A DNA stretch of 17,120 nt from an uncultured Ruminococcus sp. (GCF_946187255.1 NZ_CAMHRZ010000047.1:1-17120); one strand, 5' to 3'. Counted from the stretch's first letter, positions 8,039 through 16,261 are shown. Notes: generated from the sequence alone by a model not told the origin. A program made the numbers and translations.

Positions 8039-8377
8039 CTAAAAATCAAAATCTCTGTCCGCATCAAGAACCAGGCTCATCCTGTGTTCGCAGCTGAAAC
8101 GGGGCTGTTTTTCAAAAGCATCAAGGAGCAGTACACCGCCGTTCCATTTGAAAAGGATGATGTTCGCATTCTCTCTTTCGATATGCTCCGTCTCAATATC
8201 CCACGCACCGTTGTGATCGAGGGTCTTGATACAGGTAAGCGTTATCTCGTGGAGGTCGCTCTCATCGGGTGCGTATACTTTCAGCTTCGCATAATAAAAT
8301 CTGTTCAGATCTTTGGCGTGCTGCTTTTCAAGGATACTGTCCCTGAGTTCCTTGATGCGCAAAGCCCTTTCGTCCAT
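8039..8377 (-). CDS. Unknown 112-aa protein encoded between mutS and mutL
   Basis: I do not recognise this family. The predicted protein is acidic and soluble, with no signal peptide or membrane segment. The first about 30 residues look helical (charged, with RIKELRDSILEK). The rest looks beta-rich (FYYAKLKVYA, EITLTCIKTL, ANIILFKWNGGVLLLDAF), ending in an Asp-rich tail (LDADRDFDF). No catalytic motif or metal-binding cysteine pair is visible. Its ATG shares one base with the mutS stop (TGATG), implying translational coupling, and mutL follows after 31 nt. Codon use and the reading frame are continuous with its neighbours, so I judge it a real gene. In B. subtilis mutS and mutL are adjacent without such an insert. 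A link to mismatch repair is suggested only by position. Confidence 0.8.
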   Translation of the reverse strand: MDERALRIKELRDSILEKQHAKDLNRFYYAKLKVYAPDESDLHEITLTCIKTLDHNGAWDIETEHIERENANIILFKWNGGVLLLDAFEKQPRFSCEHRMSLVLDADRDFDF

Positions 8378-10992
8378 CAGACGTACCTCAAAAGATCCTT
8401 AACGAACGCTCTTAGTTCCTCATCGTTCATCTCGTCGATATTCGTCTTGCGCAGCCTGTCGGTGACGATGCTGTCGCTTATCCTGTCAAATGATATCTGT
8501 CCGCTGTCAGCTTCGGAAACTGCCGCCTTAGCCTTTATGGACTCCGCTTCCATCTCACCCAGCAGCGACTTCGCCCTGCCGATTATCTTGTTCGGCAGAC
8601 CTGCCAGCTTAGCAACCTCTATACCAAAGCTCTCGTCTGCGCCGCCCCTCACTATCTTTCGCAGGAACTTGATATTGTCTCCCTGCCTTTTGACTGCGAC
8701 GGAATAGTTCTTTACGCCGTCAAGCTCATCCTCAAGCGCTATAAGCTCATGATAATGGGTCGCAAAAAGCGTTTTGCAGCCTAGAGAACGGGAGGTGGAT
8801 ATATACTCCGAAACTGCCCTTGCTATGGATATTCCGTCAAAGGTGGAAGTACCTCTTCCCACCTCGTCCAGTATCACAAGGCTGTTCTTGGTGGCGTGTT
8901 TAACTATATCCGCCACCTCGCTCATCTCCACCATAAAAGTAGACTGCCCTGCTGTAAGATCATCGGAAGCACCTATCCTTGTGAATATCTGATCGACTAC
9001 CGATATCTTTGCATAATCCGCAGGCACGAAGCAGCCTATCTGCGCCATCAGTGTTATCAGCGCCACCTGTCTCATATATGTGGATTTACCCGACATATTC
9101 GGACCTGTGATGACTGCCATGCGGTTGCCCGTAAGGTCGAGGTATGTATCATTAGGCACAAATACCTCATCGCTCTGCATCAGCTCGACAACGGGGTGTC
9201 TGCCGTTTTTGATATTGATAATGCCGTCTATGGCTATCTCGGGCTTGGTGTAGTTGTTCTTGATAGCCGCCGTCGCGTAGGAACAAAGCACGTCTATCTC
9301 TGCTACCGCCACAGCGGTCTCCTGAACTATCCTCAGCTGTGTCGCGATAAAATCGCGCACCTCCGCAAATATCTCCTGTTCCAGCGAAAGTATCTTGTCA
9401 CTGGCACCGAGTATCGTATTCTCTGCGACTTTAAGTTCATCTGTGATGAATCTTTCGCAGTTAGCAAGAGTCTGCTTTCTTATATAATTATCGGGTATCA
9501 GGTCGTAATAGGACTTTGTGACCTCGATATAGTATCCGAACACCCTGTTATATCCTATTTTCAGGTTCTTGATGCCTGTCTTTTCCTTTTCACGCTCGGC
9601 AATATCCTCGATTATCCCCTTGCCGCCCGAGATTATGTTCCTCAGACCGTCCAGCTGTTCATTGAAGCCGTCGCGGATAACACCGCCGTCCTTGACATTA
9701 GCGGGAGGTTCATCCACCAGCGCATTCTCAACAAGGTTTGAAACAGCATCGAGGGTCGAGATCCTGCCTGTACAGTCTTTCAGCAGCTTTCCGTCAAATG
9801 CGGACAGCTGTTTTTTGAGCTCGGGCAGTTTGAGAGCGGTCAGCGAAAGCGATTTAAGATCGCGGGGGCTTGCGGATCTGTACATTACCCTTGTCATCAG
9901 TCTTTCAAGATCATATACACCGCTCAGTATCTCCCTTATCTCACCCAGTGCAACAGGGTCGCGCACCAGCTGTTCCACAGCGTTCAGCCTGTCGATGATC
10001 TTAACGGGATTTACCAGCGGCTGCTCCAGCCATGAACGCAGCATACGGTTACCCATCGAGGTCTTGGTATTGCTTATCACCCACAGCAGCGAGCCCTTCT
10101 TCTGCTTGTTGCGGAGAGTTTCCGTAAGTTCGAGATTTCTTCTGGCTGTATAGCCTATGGTCATTATGGGGTCGGCATCATGGCGGGTTATCTCGGAAAA
10201 TCTGCCCACCAGCGCTTTCTGAGTATCGTGTATATACGCAAACAGTCCGCACACCGCATAAGCGCTCAGGCTGTCGGCTTTAAGACCGAGAGAGTCAAGG
10301 CTGTTCACCGAGAACTGAGTCAGTACCTCGTCTGTATGCACTGCGGGGTCGAAATCCGTCTCCTCCAGCAGCTGCACGCTTGTCTTTATCTTCTCGCGGA
10401 TAAACGCAGATATTTCCTTATTGGAAAGTATAGCATCATTTATCAGTATCTCTGAGGGTGAAAATCTGGACAGTTCATTGATAGCACTGGTCGCAGTCTC
10501 CTTGCCCTCAAAATCGAAAAGATGCACCTCGCCTGTGGATATATCCGCAAGACACAGCGACGCCTCCTTGGACCTCATATAGAACGAACATATATAGTTA
10601 TTGGTCGCTTCATCCAGCATACTGCTCTCGATAAGCGTACCGGGAGTTACCACCCTGATGACCTCACGGGGCACCAGACCCTGACACTCGGCAGGATCCT
10701 TGGTCTGCTCACAGATAGCCACCATGTGCCCTTTTTCGATCAGCCTTTTAAGATAAACATCGCAGGCATGGAATGGCACACCGCACATGGGGGCGCGTTC
10801 GTCAAGTCCGCATTCTCTGCCGGTAAGTGTCAGTTCAAGTTCCTTTGATACAATTATCGCATCATCAAAAAACATCTCATAAAAATCACCCAGGCGGTAG
10901 AAAAGTATATGGTTCTTATACTTCTTCTTTACCGCCAGATACTGCTTCATCATGGGTGTCAGCTTTGATTCGTCGATCTCTTTAAGTGTCAC
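8377..10992 (-). CDS. mutS: DNA mismatch repair protein MutS
   Basis: MutS binds mismatches and small loops as a dimer and signals to MutL upon ATP binding. The 871-aa length is usual. The N-terminal mismatch-binding domain carries GDFYEM (35-40), with the Phe-x-Glu pair F37/E39 that wedges at the mismatch. The core and lever domains span about 270-570. The C-terminal ABC-type ATPase has Walker A GPNMSGKST (630-638), the signature region DDLTAGQSTFMVEM (677-690), Walker B VILDE (706-710) and ATHYHE (744-749). The start is GTG, 9 nt after GGAG; no ATG fits the family N terminus (TLKEIDESKLTPMM). A tail (about 815-871) ending in a charged helix completes the protein. It lies 39 nt after the YmcA/YlbF-family gene. 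Confidence 0.97.
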   Translation of the reverse strand: MTLKEIDESKLTPMMKQYLAVKKKYKNHILFYRLGDFYEMFFDDAIIVSKELELTLTGRECGLDERAPMCGVPFHACDVYLKRLIEKGHMVAICEQTKDPAECQGLVPREVIRVVTPGTLIESSMLDEATNNYICSFYMRSKEASLCLADISTGEVHLFDFEGKETATSAINELSRFSPSEILINDAILSNKEISAFIREKIKTSVQLLEETDFDPAVHTDEVLTQFSVNSLDSLGLKADSLSAYAVCGLFAYIHDTQKALVGRFSEITRHDADPIMTIGYTARRNLELTETLRNKQKKGSLLWVISNTKTSMGNRMLRSWLEQPLVNPVKIIDRLNAVEQLVRDPVALGEIREILSGVYDLERLMTRVMYRSASPRDLKSLSLTALKLPELKKQLSAFDGKLLKDCTGRISTLDAVSNLVENALVDEPPANVKDGGVIRDGFNEQLDGLRNIISGGKGIIEDIAEREKEKTGIKNLKIGYNRVFGYYIEVTKSYYDLIPDNYIRKQTLANCERFITDELKVAENTILGASDKILSLEQEIFAEVRDFIATQLRIVQETAVAVAEIDVLCSYATAAIKNNYTKPEIAIDGIINIKNGRHPVVELMQSDEVFVPNDTYLDLTGNRMAVITGPNMSGKSTYMRQVALITLMAQIGCFVPADYAKISVVDQIFTRIGASDDLTAGQSTFMVEMSEVADIVKHATKNSLVILDEVGRGTSTFDGISIARAVSEYISTSRSLGCKTLFATHYHELIALEDELDGVKNYSVAVKRQGDNIKFLRKIVRGGADESFGIEVAKLAGLPNKIIGRAKSLLGEMEAESIKAKAAVSEADSGQISFDRISDSIVTDRLRKTNIDEMNDEELRAFVKDLLRYV

Positions 10993-11031
10993 TTCTGCCC
11001 GCTCCGTTCCGTTTCAATAATGTAGTTTGCT

Positions 11032-11442
11032 TTAGCCGCAGCCGCCGCAAGTCGAACAGCTGCCTGTACAGCCCGTGGGTGCCTGTGCAGGGCAGGTCTC
11101 GGGGTCTTCGCCGTTGGCAGCCTGCTGGAGTATATAGTATACGCTCTTCATAAGTGCATCGATCTCTGCCTTAGACTCGTTATACTCCACCATTTTGGGC
11201 ATTGCCATTATCTCGTCATAGAGCTCCTTGATCTCACGGTCAAGAGTTGTCAGCCTGTCTGCATCCTTATCGGGCTTGCGCATCTCAACGCCCAGCTCGG
11301 AACGCATCTGGTTGAATTTACCAATGGCGTTCTGCACCTCTGTATCAGTATCGTTAAGAGCACACGCAGCCATATACTTCTTGTATCTTTCGTCCTCCTG
11401 GATAGCCTTACCCAGCTGTCTTGTCAGTTCGATAACACTCAT
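11032..11442 (-). CDS. YmcA/YlbF-family regulator with Cys-rich C-terminal tail
   Basis: The family includes B. subtilis YlbF and YmcA, which form the Y-complex with YaaT, carry Fe-S clusters and modulate RNase Y-dependent mRNA processing. The 136-aa protein is nearly all helical (about 1-108). It has LTRQLGKAIQEDERYKKY (6-23) and a second helical hairpin ending in SVYYILQQAANGEDPETC. The tail is Cys-rich: C117, C125, C129, C132 and C135, ending in GGCG, with another Cys at position 27. It sits directly after miaB and before mutS, the place occupied by ymcA in B. subtilis (with cotE between it and mutS there), so it is a positional ymcA counterpart. AAGGAGT lies 7 nt before the ATG. I leave the symbol empty because YmcA and YlbF cannot be told apart by eye. 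Confidence 0.85.
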   Translation of the reverse strand: MSVIELTRQLGKAIQEDERYKKYMAACALNDTDTEVQNAIGKFNQMRSELGVEMRKPDKDADRLTTLDREIKELYDEIMAMPKMVEYNESKAEIDALMKSVYYILQQAANGEDPETCPAQAPTGCTGSCSTCGGCG

Positions 11443-11462
11443 TTTTACTACTCCTTAATATA

Positions 11463-12857
11463 TTATTCCGCAAGCTCGCCGCTAAGCGCCCAGTTCATCG
11501 CCTTTGTTATGCGCACCTTCACGAACTCGCCTATATACTTTTTATCAGCTTCGACCTCGACGATGATATTCTCATCGTTCTTGCCCGTAAGCCAGCCTTC
11601 GCCTGTCCTGCCTTCGCCCTCGATGAGCACCTCGACGGTTTTTCCCACAAATCTGCCGAACCATTCGGAGGTTATCTCCCTCTGCTCAAGCAGCAGTTCA
11701 CGCAGCCACAGTCCTTTCTGCTTGTCGGATACATTATCTTCCATTTCCGCAGCGGGAGTTCCCGAACGTCTTGAATACACGAATGAATAGATATTGTCAT
11801 ACTTCACACGCTTTATGAGCTCCTTAGTCTCACAGAACTCCTCGTAGCTTTCACCGGGAAATCCCACGATAAGATCGGTGGTGAACGAAAATCCGGGTAC
11901 TCTGCTTCTGGCGTAATCTATCATTTCCATGTATTTTTCAACTGTATAGCGGCGGTTCATGGTCTTCAGCACCCTGTCACAGCCAGCCTGCACGGGAAGA
12001 TGCAGATGTGTGCAGACGTGTTCGCAGTCGATTATCGCATCTATCAGATCCTTCGTAGCATCCTTCGGGTGACTGGACATGAAGCGTATGCGGAACTTTC
12101 CTTCTATCTTGTCAAGCTCCCTCAGAAGCTGCGGGAATCCGTAAGCGTAGGAATTCACGTTCTGTCCGAGAAGCGTTATTTCCTTGCAGCCCTCCCTCAC
12201 CAGCTGAGTGACCTCTGCGATGACCGCTTCGGGTTTTCGGCTGCGTTCTCTGCCGCGCACATAGGGCACTATGCAGTATGTGCAGAAATTGTTGCACCCA
12301 TACATTATCGGCACGAAGGCTCTCACCTTGTCCTCACGCAGCTGTGTCATGCTTTCGTCTATCTCAGTGCAGACCTCCGACTGGTTGAACAGTCTCCTGT
12401 GCTTTGATATCACTTCCCACAGCATGGAATACATATCATTATAGGCAAATGTGCCGAAAACAAAATCCACCTGACGGTAAGACTCCTTTATCTTATCCGC
12501 AACGTGCTTCTCCTGGCCCATGCAGCCGCATATACCTATGACCAGCTCCTTATTTTCCTCTTTGAGCTTTTTGAGATTGCCTATCGTGCCGAACACTCTG
12601 TCTTCGGCATTTTCACGCACTGCACAGGTGTTCAGTATTATCAGCTGTGCCTGCGAAGTATCATCGGTAAATCCATAGCCCGCCTTTGCAAGCATACCCT
12701 TGATCTTCTCACCATCGCTGACATTCTGCTGACAGCCGTAGGAATGTACATAAGCAAGCGGCGCATGACCGCGTTCGGTGCGGTATTTTTCTGTCCAGCC
12801 GCAAAGCTGACTGACAGCCTCAGCGGCAGGGACTGCGGGCGTATAATGATATGACAT
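11463..12857 (-). CDS. miaB: tRNA-2-methylthio-N6-dimethylallyladenosine synthase
   Basis: MiaB is a radical-SAM methylthiotransferase that converts i6A37, made by MiaA, to ms2i6A37. The 464-aa protein has an N-terminal UPF0004 domain with three cluster cysteines: C42 (SYGCQQN), C78 (LNTCAV) and C112 (ICGCMGQ). The radical-SAM CxxxCxxC is C188-C192-C195 (YGCNNFCTYCIVPYVRGRE). LLGQNVNSYAYG follows, then a C-terminal TRAM domain (about 395-458). The about 34 residues ahead of the conserved domain are slightly long, as in other Firmicutes. ATG is preceded by GAGGTAGACC. It is the first gene after the strong promoter at 12916-12944; the YmcA/YlbF gene follows after 20 nt. Confidence 0.96.
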   Translation of the reverse strand: MSYHYTPAVPAAEAVSQLCGWTEKYRTERGHAPLAYVHSYGCQQNVSDGEKIKGMLAKAGYGFTDDTSQAQLIILNTCAVRENAEDRVFGTIGNLKKLKEENKELVIGICGCMGQEKHVADKIKESYRQVDFVFGTFAYNDMYSMLWEVISKHRRLFNQSEVCTEIDESMTQLREDKVRAFVPIMYGCNNFCTYCIVPYVRGRERSRKPEAVIAEVTQLVREGCKEITLLGQNVNSYAYGFPQLLRELDKIEGKFRIRFMSSHPKDATKDLIDAIIDCEHVCTHLHLPVQAGCDRVLKTMNRRYTVEKYMEMIDYARSRVPGFSFTTDLIVGFPGESYEEFCETKELIKRVKYDNIYSFVYSRRSGTPAAEMEDNVSDKQKGLWLRELLLEQREITSEWFGRFVGKTVEVLIEGEGRTGEGWLTGKNDENIIVEVEADKKYIGEFVKVRITKAMNWALSGELAE

Positions 12858-12915
12858 GGTCTACCTCATTTCAACACAATAATTATTTATCCGGGATCGG
12901 TCGGCATACTTTATT

Positions 12916-12944
12916 ATTATATAACTTTTTTTCGGTTTTGTCAA
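12916..12944 (-). promoter_or_regulatory. Perfect-consensus sigma-A promoter before miaB
   Basis: On the minus strand, TTGACA (944-939 of the 12 kb block, i.e. 12944-12939) is followed by exactly 17 nt and TATAAT (12921-12916). All 12 consensus bases match. The predicted transcript would begin about 50 nt before the miaB ATG. An inverted repeat TCGGTT...AACCGA (12948-12943 and 12937-12932, loop GACAA) covers the -35 box and could be an operator or just a chance hairpin. Confidence 0.88.
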
Positions 12945-12995
12945 CCGAGAAACAATTTTTTACCATACCGTTCTTTGCGAAGTTCTTCCATGAAC

Positions 12996-13031
12996 CAAAA
13001 AGACTGCACAGAGCGTGTCTGCGTAGTCTTT
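12996..13031 (-). terminator. Intrinsic terminator after the P-type ATPase-like gene
   Basis: On the minus strand AAAGACT (13031-13025) pairs with AGTCTTT (13005-12999). Inside it, ACGCAGA pairs with TCTGTGC with one mismatch and one wobble, around a 5-nt loop (CACGC). The stem ends in a run of five T. It lies 30 nt after the stop codon of the 783-aa gene and 52 nt before the miaB promoter -35, so it separates the two transcription units. Confidence 0.8.
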
Positions 13032-13061
13032 GATGTGTGTATAGTTATTTGTTCAGCAGAC

Positions 13062-15413
13062 CTAAACTTTCTTGCTGCTCAGCATAAGAAGAGTAAGCCC
13101 TGCGAATACAAGATGATAAACGATTATCAGTGTGGGGGTTATCTGTGAAAAGGTGCCCAGTATCATGGATATGATGCAGATAGCCGCACCCAGTGCGACA
13201 GAACCGACCTGCAAAGCTATACCCAGCTGTGCTGCGGATCTTATGCGCTTGACACCTGTTATCAGCATGGCAAATGCAGGGAAACTTCCGCTGCAAAGCA
13301 TGGAGGAAGACTCACGCTCTTTATATCCCGCTTCGTTCTCATACTCCTCATGATACCTGAAAGGCAGCATTTTTACAGAACCGCGATCCAGGTCAAACAA
13401 TTCCAGTAGATATTCCTCCGTGAGAAAACCGTCCACGTTCCTGACAACAGTGACAACGCCCTCACGTTCGAGAGACTGCATCCACCTGCTGACGGATACC
13501 GACGGATTTACCTTCAAAACGAACATCGTCGATACCACACCAGATATTGACAGATAGAGTATGATATTGCCCTTGCCGTACTCCATTTCTTTGGAAACGG
13601 GCGGCAGACCGTCGATGGAATGATCTTCCATGTGTTTGCGCGTACCCAGAAGTACACGCTTGTTGTCTATCCAGCCCGATATGCCACGTTCGTCTTCAAA
13701 AATGTAGCTCTCAACAGGATAAAGCATATCCAGCTTGCCTTTAAGTATCTTATAGAAAGAGTTTTTCAGCACGCTCTCCGACCTGAATACCAGACTCGCA
13801 GCCATAAGTATACATTCGTCCAGCGGGTCGGTGGACAGCAGTTTGAGATTTGCAAGCTCAACGCTTTCCTTCGGGAACAGCTGTGTTGCATCAACAAGCA
13901 CCGAATTTGTTTCAGAATACTCCTCGACTGCACTGTAGCCCAATATCACGGAGGAATACTGCAGGTATTTATTCGTCGCCCTGTTTATCGGTATATTCAC
14001 AGCAAGCATCAGCGAAAGCGAAGAACACATGGTCACTGTGCCCGAAAATGCCGCAAGTGCCACATATGTCTTATCAACGCCGGATGTTGCGTGCTTGTCG
14101 CAGACAAATGACAGAAGCCCGGTTATAAGACCTGCGATAAGTATCACAGGTGTTGAATACTTTGCAAAGCTGTCCGATACATCGGGTGCATAGCTGTTCT
14201 TCACAAAGTCATCCACAAACTCTGTCCTGCGCATAGCCGCCATATTTGCGTTGACGGGCACCGCACCTCTGCCGAAGTTGACCGCTGTGCTGCTTTCAAC
14301 ACTTTTAACAGCGTATCTGTCGAACTCGCCCGCGATGTACCTGAAATTCTTCTCGGTGCGCTGGACTATCATCATCTTGCCCAGAGTATTGAATATAAGT
14401 CCGATTATCGCCGCCGAGATATACACATGGTAATAGCAGTCACGGATGGAATCGGGTTCAAACAATGTGGCGATGCCTGCGATTATCGAAACGAATATAC
14501 CCGCCGCCGCGATGGAATCGTTATCCGGTTTGCGGATGAACATATTTTTCAGACCCGCCGTCATGATGGTATAGGATACGCCCAGTGCCAGCAGACCCAT
14601 TATCGTATTGGAAAACAGGAACGCCGACGGCGAGACCGATCTGTCAAAGACCTTGATCACAGGCAGCTCCAGATCGTTGGCTATCGTTATCAGCAGACTT
14701 GAAAGCCCTGTGAAAAGCAGTACACACAGCCTGAGGAACAGGTTGCTCTTGACCTGCAAGATATCACTGAGTATCGCGGGAGCCTCGTCAAAGCTCTCGA
14801 ATTCCTTCTGTCCGTAAGCTGTCTTGCGGCTTTTGGGCGCTTCATCGAAGCCGCCAAAATCATTATCTGCATTATCGAGCACGAAGCCCTCTACCTTTTT
14901 CCGCCTGCTTTCGGTGACCTCTGCGGACTTGCGGATAAATTCTTCTTCATCCAGCGCAGTTCCCGATTCATTCAGCACTTCTGTCTTGGGTATCAGCTTG
15001 CCCGTCAGCCCCAGTTTCATATCCTTGACACTGGTGCGCTTGACAGGTTCGTCCGCCACCTCGCCCTTGCGCTTGTCTCTTCCGCTGTCCTTTGCAAGCT
15101 CACTTATCTTTTTGGCGATATCGGCAGCGCTGTCTTCGTCAATACCCTTCTTTGCCGGCCTGAATGTGCTTTCTTGGGATGTATCACTATCGGATATAAC
15201 AGCCTGCACCTTCTCGGCTGTGCTGTCTGCCGTATCATCTGCGGTATCCCCACCGATATCCGTCAGATTATCTGTGTGCTTCTCACCGCTTTTTGCGGGA
15301 CTTGAAAAACTGATATCAAAATCGTCTGACAGATCAGCGAAACTGCCGCTTTTCTTCTTTTTCTTTATGCTGAATTCCGACATAAATTTGTCGATCGAAT
15401 TTTTATCAGCCAA
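13062..15413 (-). CDS. Degenerate P1B-type ATPase-like membrane protein (probable pseudoenzyme)
   Basis: The 783-aa product starts with about 220 polar, probably disordered residues containing a KKKKK run near the start and two FDEAP motifs (189-193 and 208-212). Eight membrane helices follow in the 4+2+2 order of P1B metal ATPases: about 225-245, 263-287, 300-318, 330-350; 421-438, 449-475; 728-752, 758-779. Blocks align by eye with that family. MCSSLSLM (462-469) stands where CPC is expected, VLVDATQLFP (505-514) where DKTGTLT is expected, and RSESVLKNSF (544-553) resembles SEHPLA. GISGWIDNKRVLLGTRKHME (577-596) resembles the ATP-binding domain; TVVRNVDG (655-662) sits where TGDN belongs. 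TGES and GDGxNDxP are not found and the actuator region is short (about 351-418). Catalysis is therefore unlikely; any role is unknown. Start: TTG at 15413, 8 nt after GGAG and 16 nt past rlmB. Confidence 0.72.
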   Translation of the reverse strand: MADKNSIDKFMSEFSIKKKKKSGSFADLSDDFDISFSSPAKSGEKHTDNLTDIGGDTADDTADSTAEKVQAVISDSDTSQESTFRPAKKGIDEDSAADIAKKISELAKDSGRDKRKGEVADEPVKRTSVKDMKLGLTGKLIPKTEVLNESGTALDEEEFIRKSAEVTESRRKKVEGFVLDNADNDFGGFDEAPKSRKTAYGQKEFESFDEAPAILSDILQVKSNLFLRLCVLLFTGLSSLLITIANDLELPVIKVFDRSVSPSAFLFSNTIMGLLALGVSYTIMTAGLKNMFIRKPDNDSIAAAGIFVSIIAGIATLFEPDSIRDCYYHVYISAAIIGLIFNTLGKMMIVQRTEKNFRYIAGEFDRYAVKSVESSTAVNFGRGAVPVNANMAAMRRTEFVDDFVKNSYAPDVSDSFAKYSTPVILIAGLITGLLSFVCDKHATSGVDKTYVALAAFSGTVTMCSSLSLMLAVNIPINRATNKYLQYSSVILGYSAVEEYSETNSVLVDATQLFPKESVELANLKLLSTDPLDECILMAASLVFRSESVLKNSFYKILKGKLDMLYPVESYIFEDERGISGWIDNKRVLLGTRKHMEDHSIDGLPPVSKEMEYGKGNIILYLSISGVVSTMFVLKVNPSVSVSRWMQSLEREGVVTVVRNVDGFLTEEYLLELFDLDRGSVKMLPFRYHEEYENEAGYKERESSSMLCSGSFPAFAMLITGVKRIRSAAQLGIALQVGSVALGAAICIISMILGTFSQITPTLIIVYHLVFAGLTLLMLSSKKV

Positions 15414-15429
15414 ACATATCACTCCAAAT

Positions 15430-16206
15430 CTACTTATCGGTGCGCTGACGCACGACCTCATACATAAAGATACCTGCCGCAACGGAAGCGTTGAGAGAGG
15501 TTATCTTCCCTGCCATCGGAAGACTGAGTAGAAAATCGCATTTTTCTTTCATAAGTCTGCCCATGCCAAAGCCCTCCGAACCGACTACCAGCCCGATGGG
15601 ACCGCGAAGATCGACACCCGAATAATTCTCGCCCGCACCATCGGTACCGTATATCCATATACCGCTTTTTTTCAGTTCATCCACTGCAGCGGGAAGATTA
15701 GGCACCCTTGCAACAGGCAGCCAGCTGGCGGCACCTGCGGAGGTCTTGAATACCGTGTGATTGAGCGAAGCGCTCCTGCGCTTGGGGATTATGATGCCGT
15801 GAGCACCCGCAGCTTCGGCAGTACGGATTATCGCACCGAGATTATGCGGATCCTCGATTTCATCACATATTATTATAAACGGATCCTCGCCCTTGCTTTC
15901 GGCAGCGGCGATTATATCCTGAACTTCAACATACTCAGCACACGCACCTATTGCGATAACGCCCTGATGAGATGCACCGTGAGCCATATTGTCCAGCTTG
16001 ACCTCACGCACCTGCTTGACGGGGATATCCCTCTCCTTCGCCAGTTTGAGTATGAGTGAGATAGAACCCTTAGCATCGGGATTAACAAAGATCATATCGA
16101 TCAGCTTATCGGCTTTCAGCGCCTCGATAACGGGGTTCCTGCCGATGATAAGCTCTTCATCGCGATCATTTTCGGGATTTTTGTTTACAGACTTTTTGTC
16201 GTTCAT
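15430..16206 (-). CDS. rlmB: 23S rRNA (guanosine-2'-O-)-methyltransferase, SpoU/TrmH family
   Basis: RlmB-type enzymes use S-adenosylmethionine to 2'-O-methylate a guanosine of 23S rRNA (G2251 in E. coli). The 258-aa protein has a short charged leader (1-17) and an N-terminal substrate-binding domain beginning IIGRNPVIEAL (20-30). The SpoU knot domain shows motif 1 DPHNLGAIIRTAEAAGAHG (119-137), motif 2 GLVVGSEGFGM (205-215) and motif 3 LPMAGKITSLNASVAAG (229-245). Length and motifs are standard. Other SpoU methyltransferases such as TrmH are close relatives, but the N-terminal domain favours RlmB. ATG is preceded by AAAGGA at 8-9 nt. It is the first gene of the unit starting at the promoter 16262-16290. 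Confidence 0.92.
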   Translation of the reverse strand: MNDKKSVNKNPENDRDEELIIGRNPVIEALKADKLIDMIFVNPDAKGSISLILKLAKERDIPVKQVREVKLDNMAHGASHQGVIAIGACAEYVEVQDIIAAAESKGEDPFIIICDEIEDPHNLGAIIRTAEAAGAHGIIIPKRRSASLNHTVFKTSAGAASWLPVARVPNLPAAVDELKKSGIWIYGTDGAGENYSGVDLRGPIGLVVGSEGFGMGRLMKEKCDFLLSLPMAGKITSLNASVAAGIFMYEVVRQRTDK

Positions 16207-16261
16207 AGCATTTTTCCTTTAACAACTATACTGAATTTCAATTAAACAATAATTATTCTAA

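Noticed and set aside
8896..9741. Long plus-strand open frame (281 codons) opposite mutS
   Set aside because: It lies fully antisense to clear MutS coding sequence, has no ribosome site, and encodes a His/Tyr/Cys-rich sequence typical of a reverse-frame shadow.
13620..14111. Plus-strand open frame opposite the ATPase-like gene
   Set aside because: Antisense shadow with no start signal and no recognisable domain; the minus-strand frame explains the codon pattern.
13062..15413. Active heavy-metal-transporting ATPase
   Set aside because: The CPC, DKTGTLT, TGDN and GDGxNDxP signatures are missing or altered, so calling it a working transporter is not justified.
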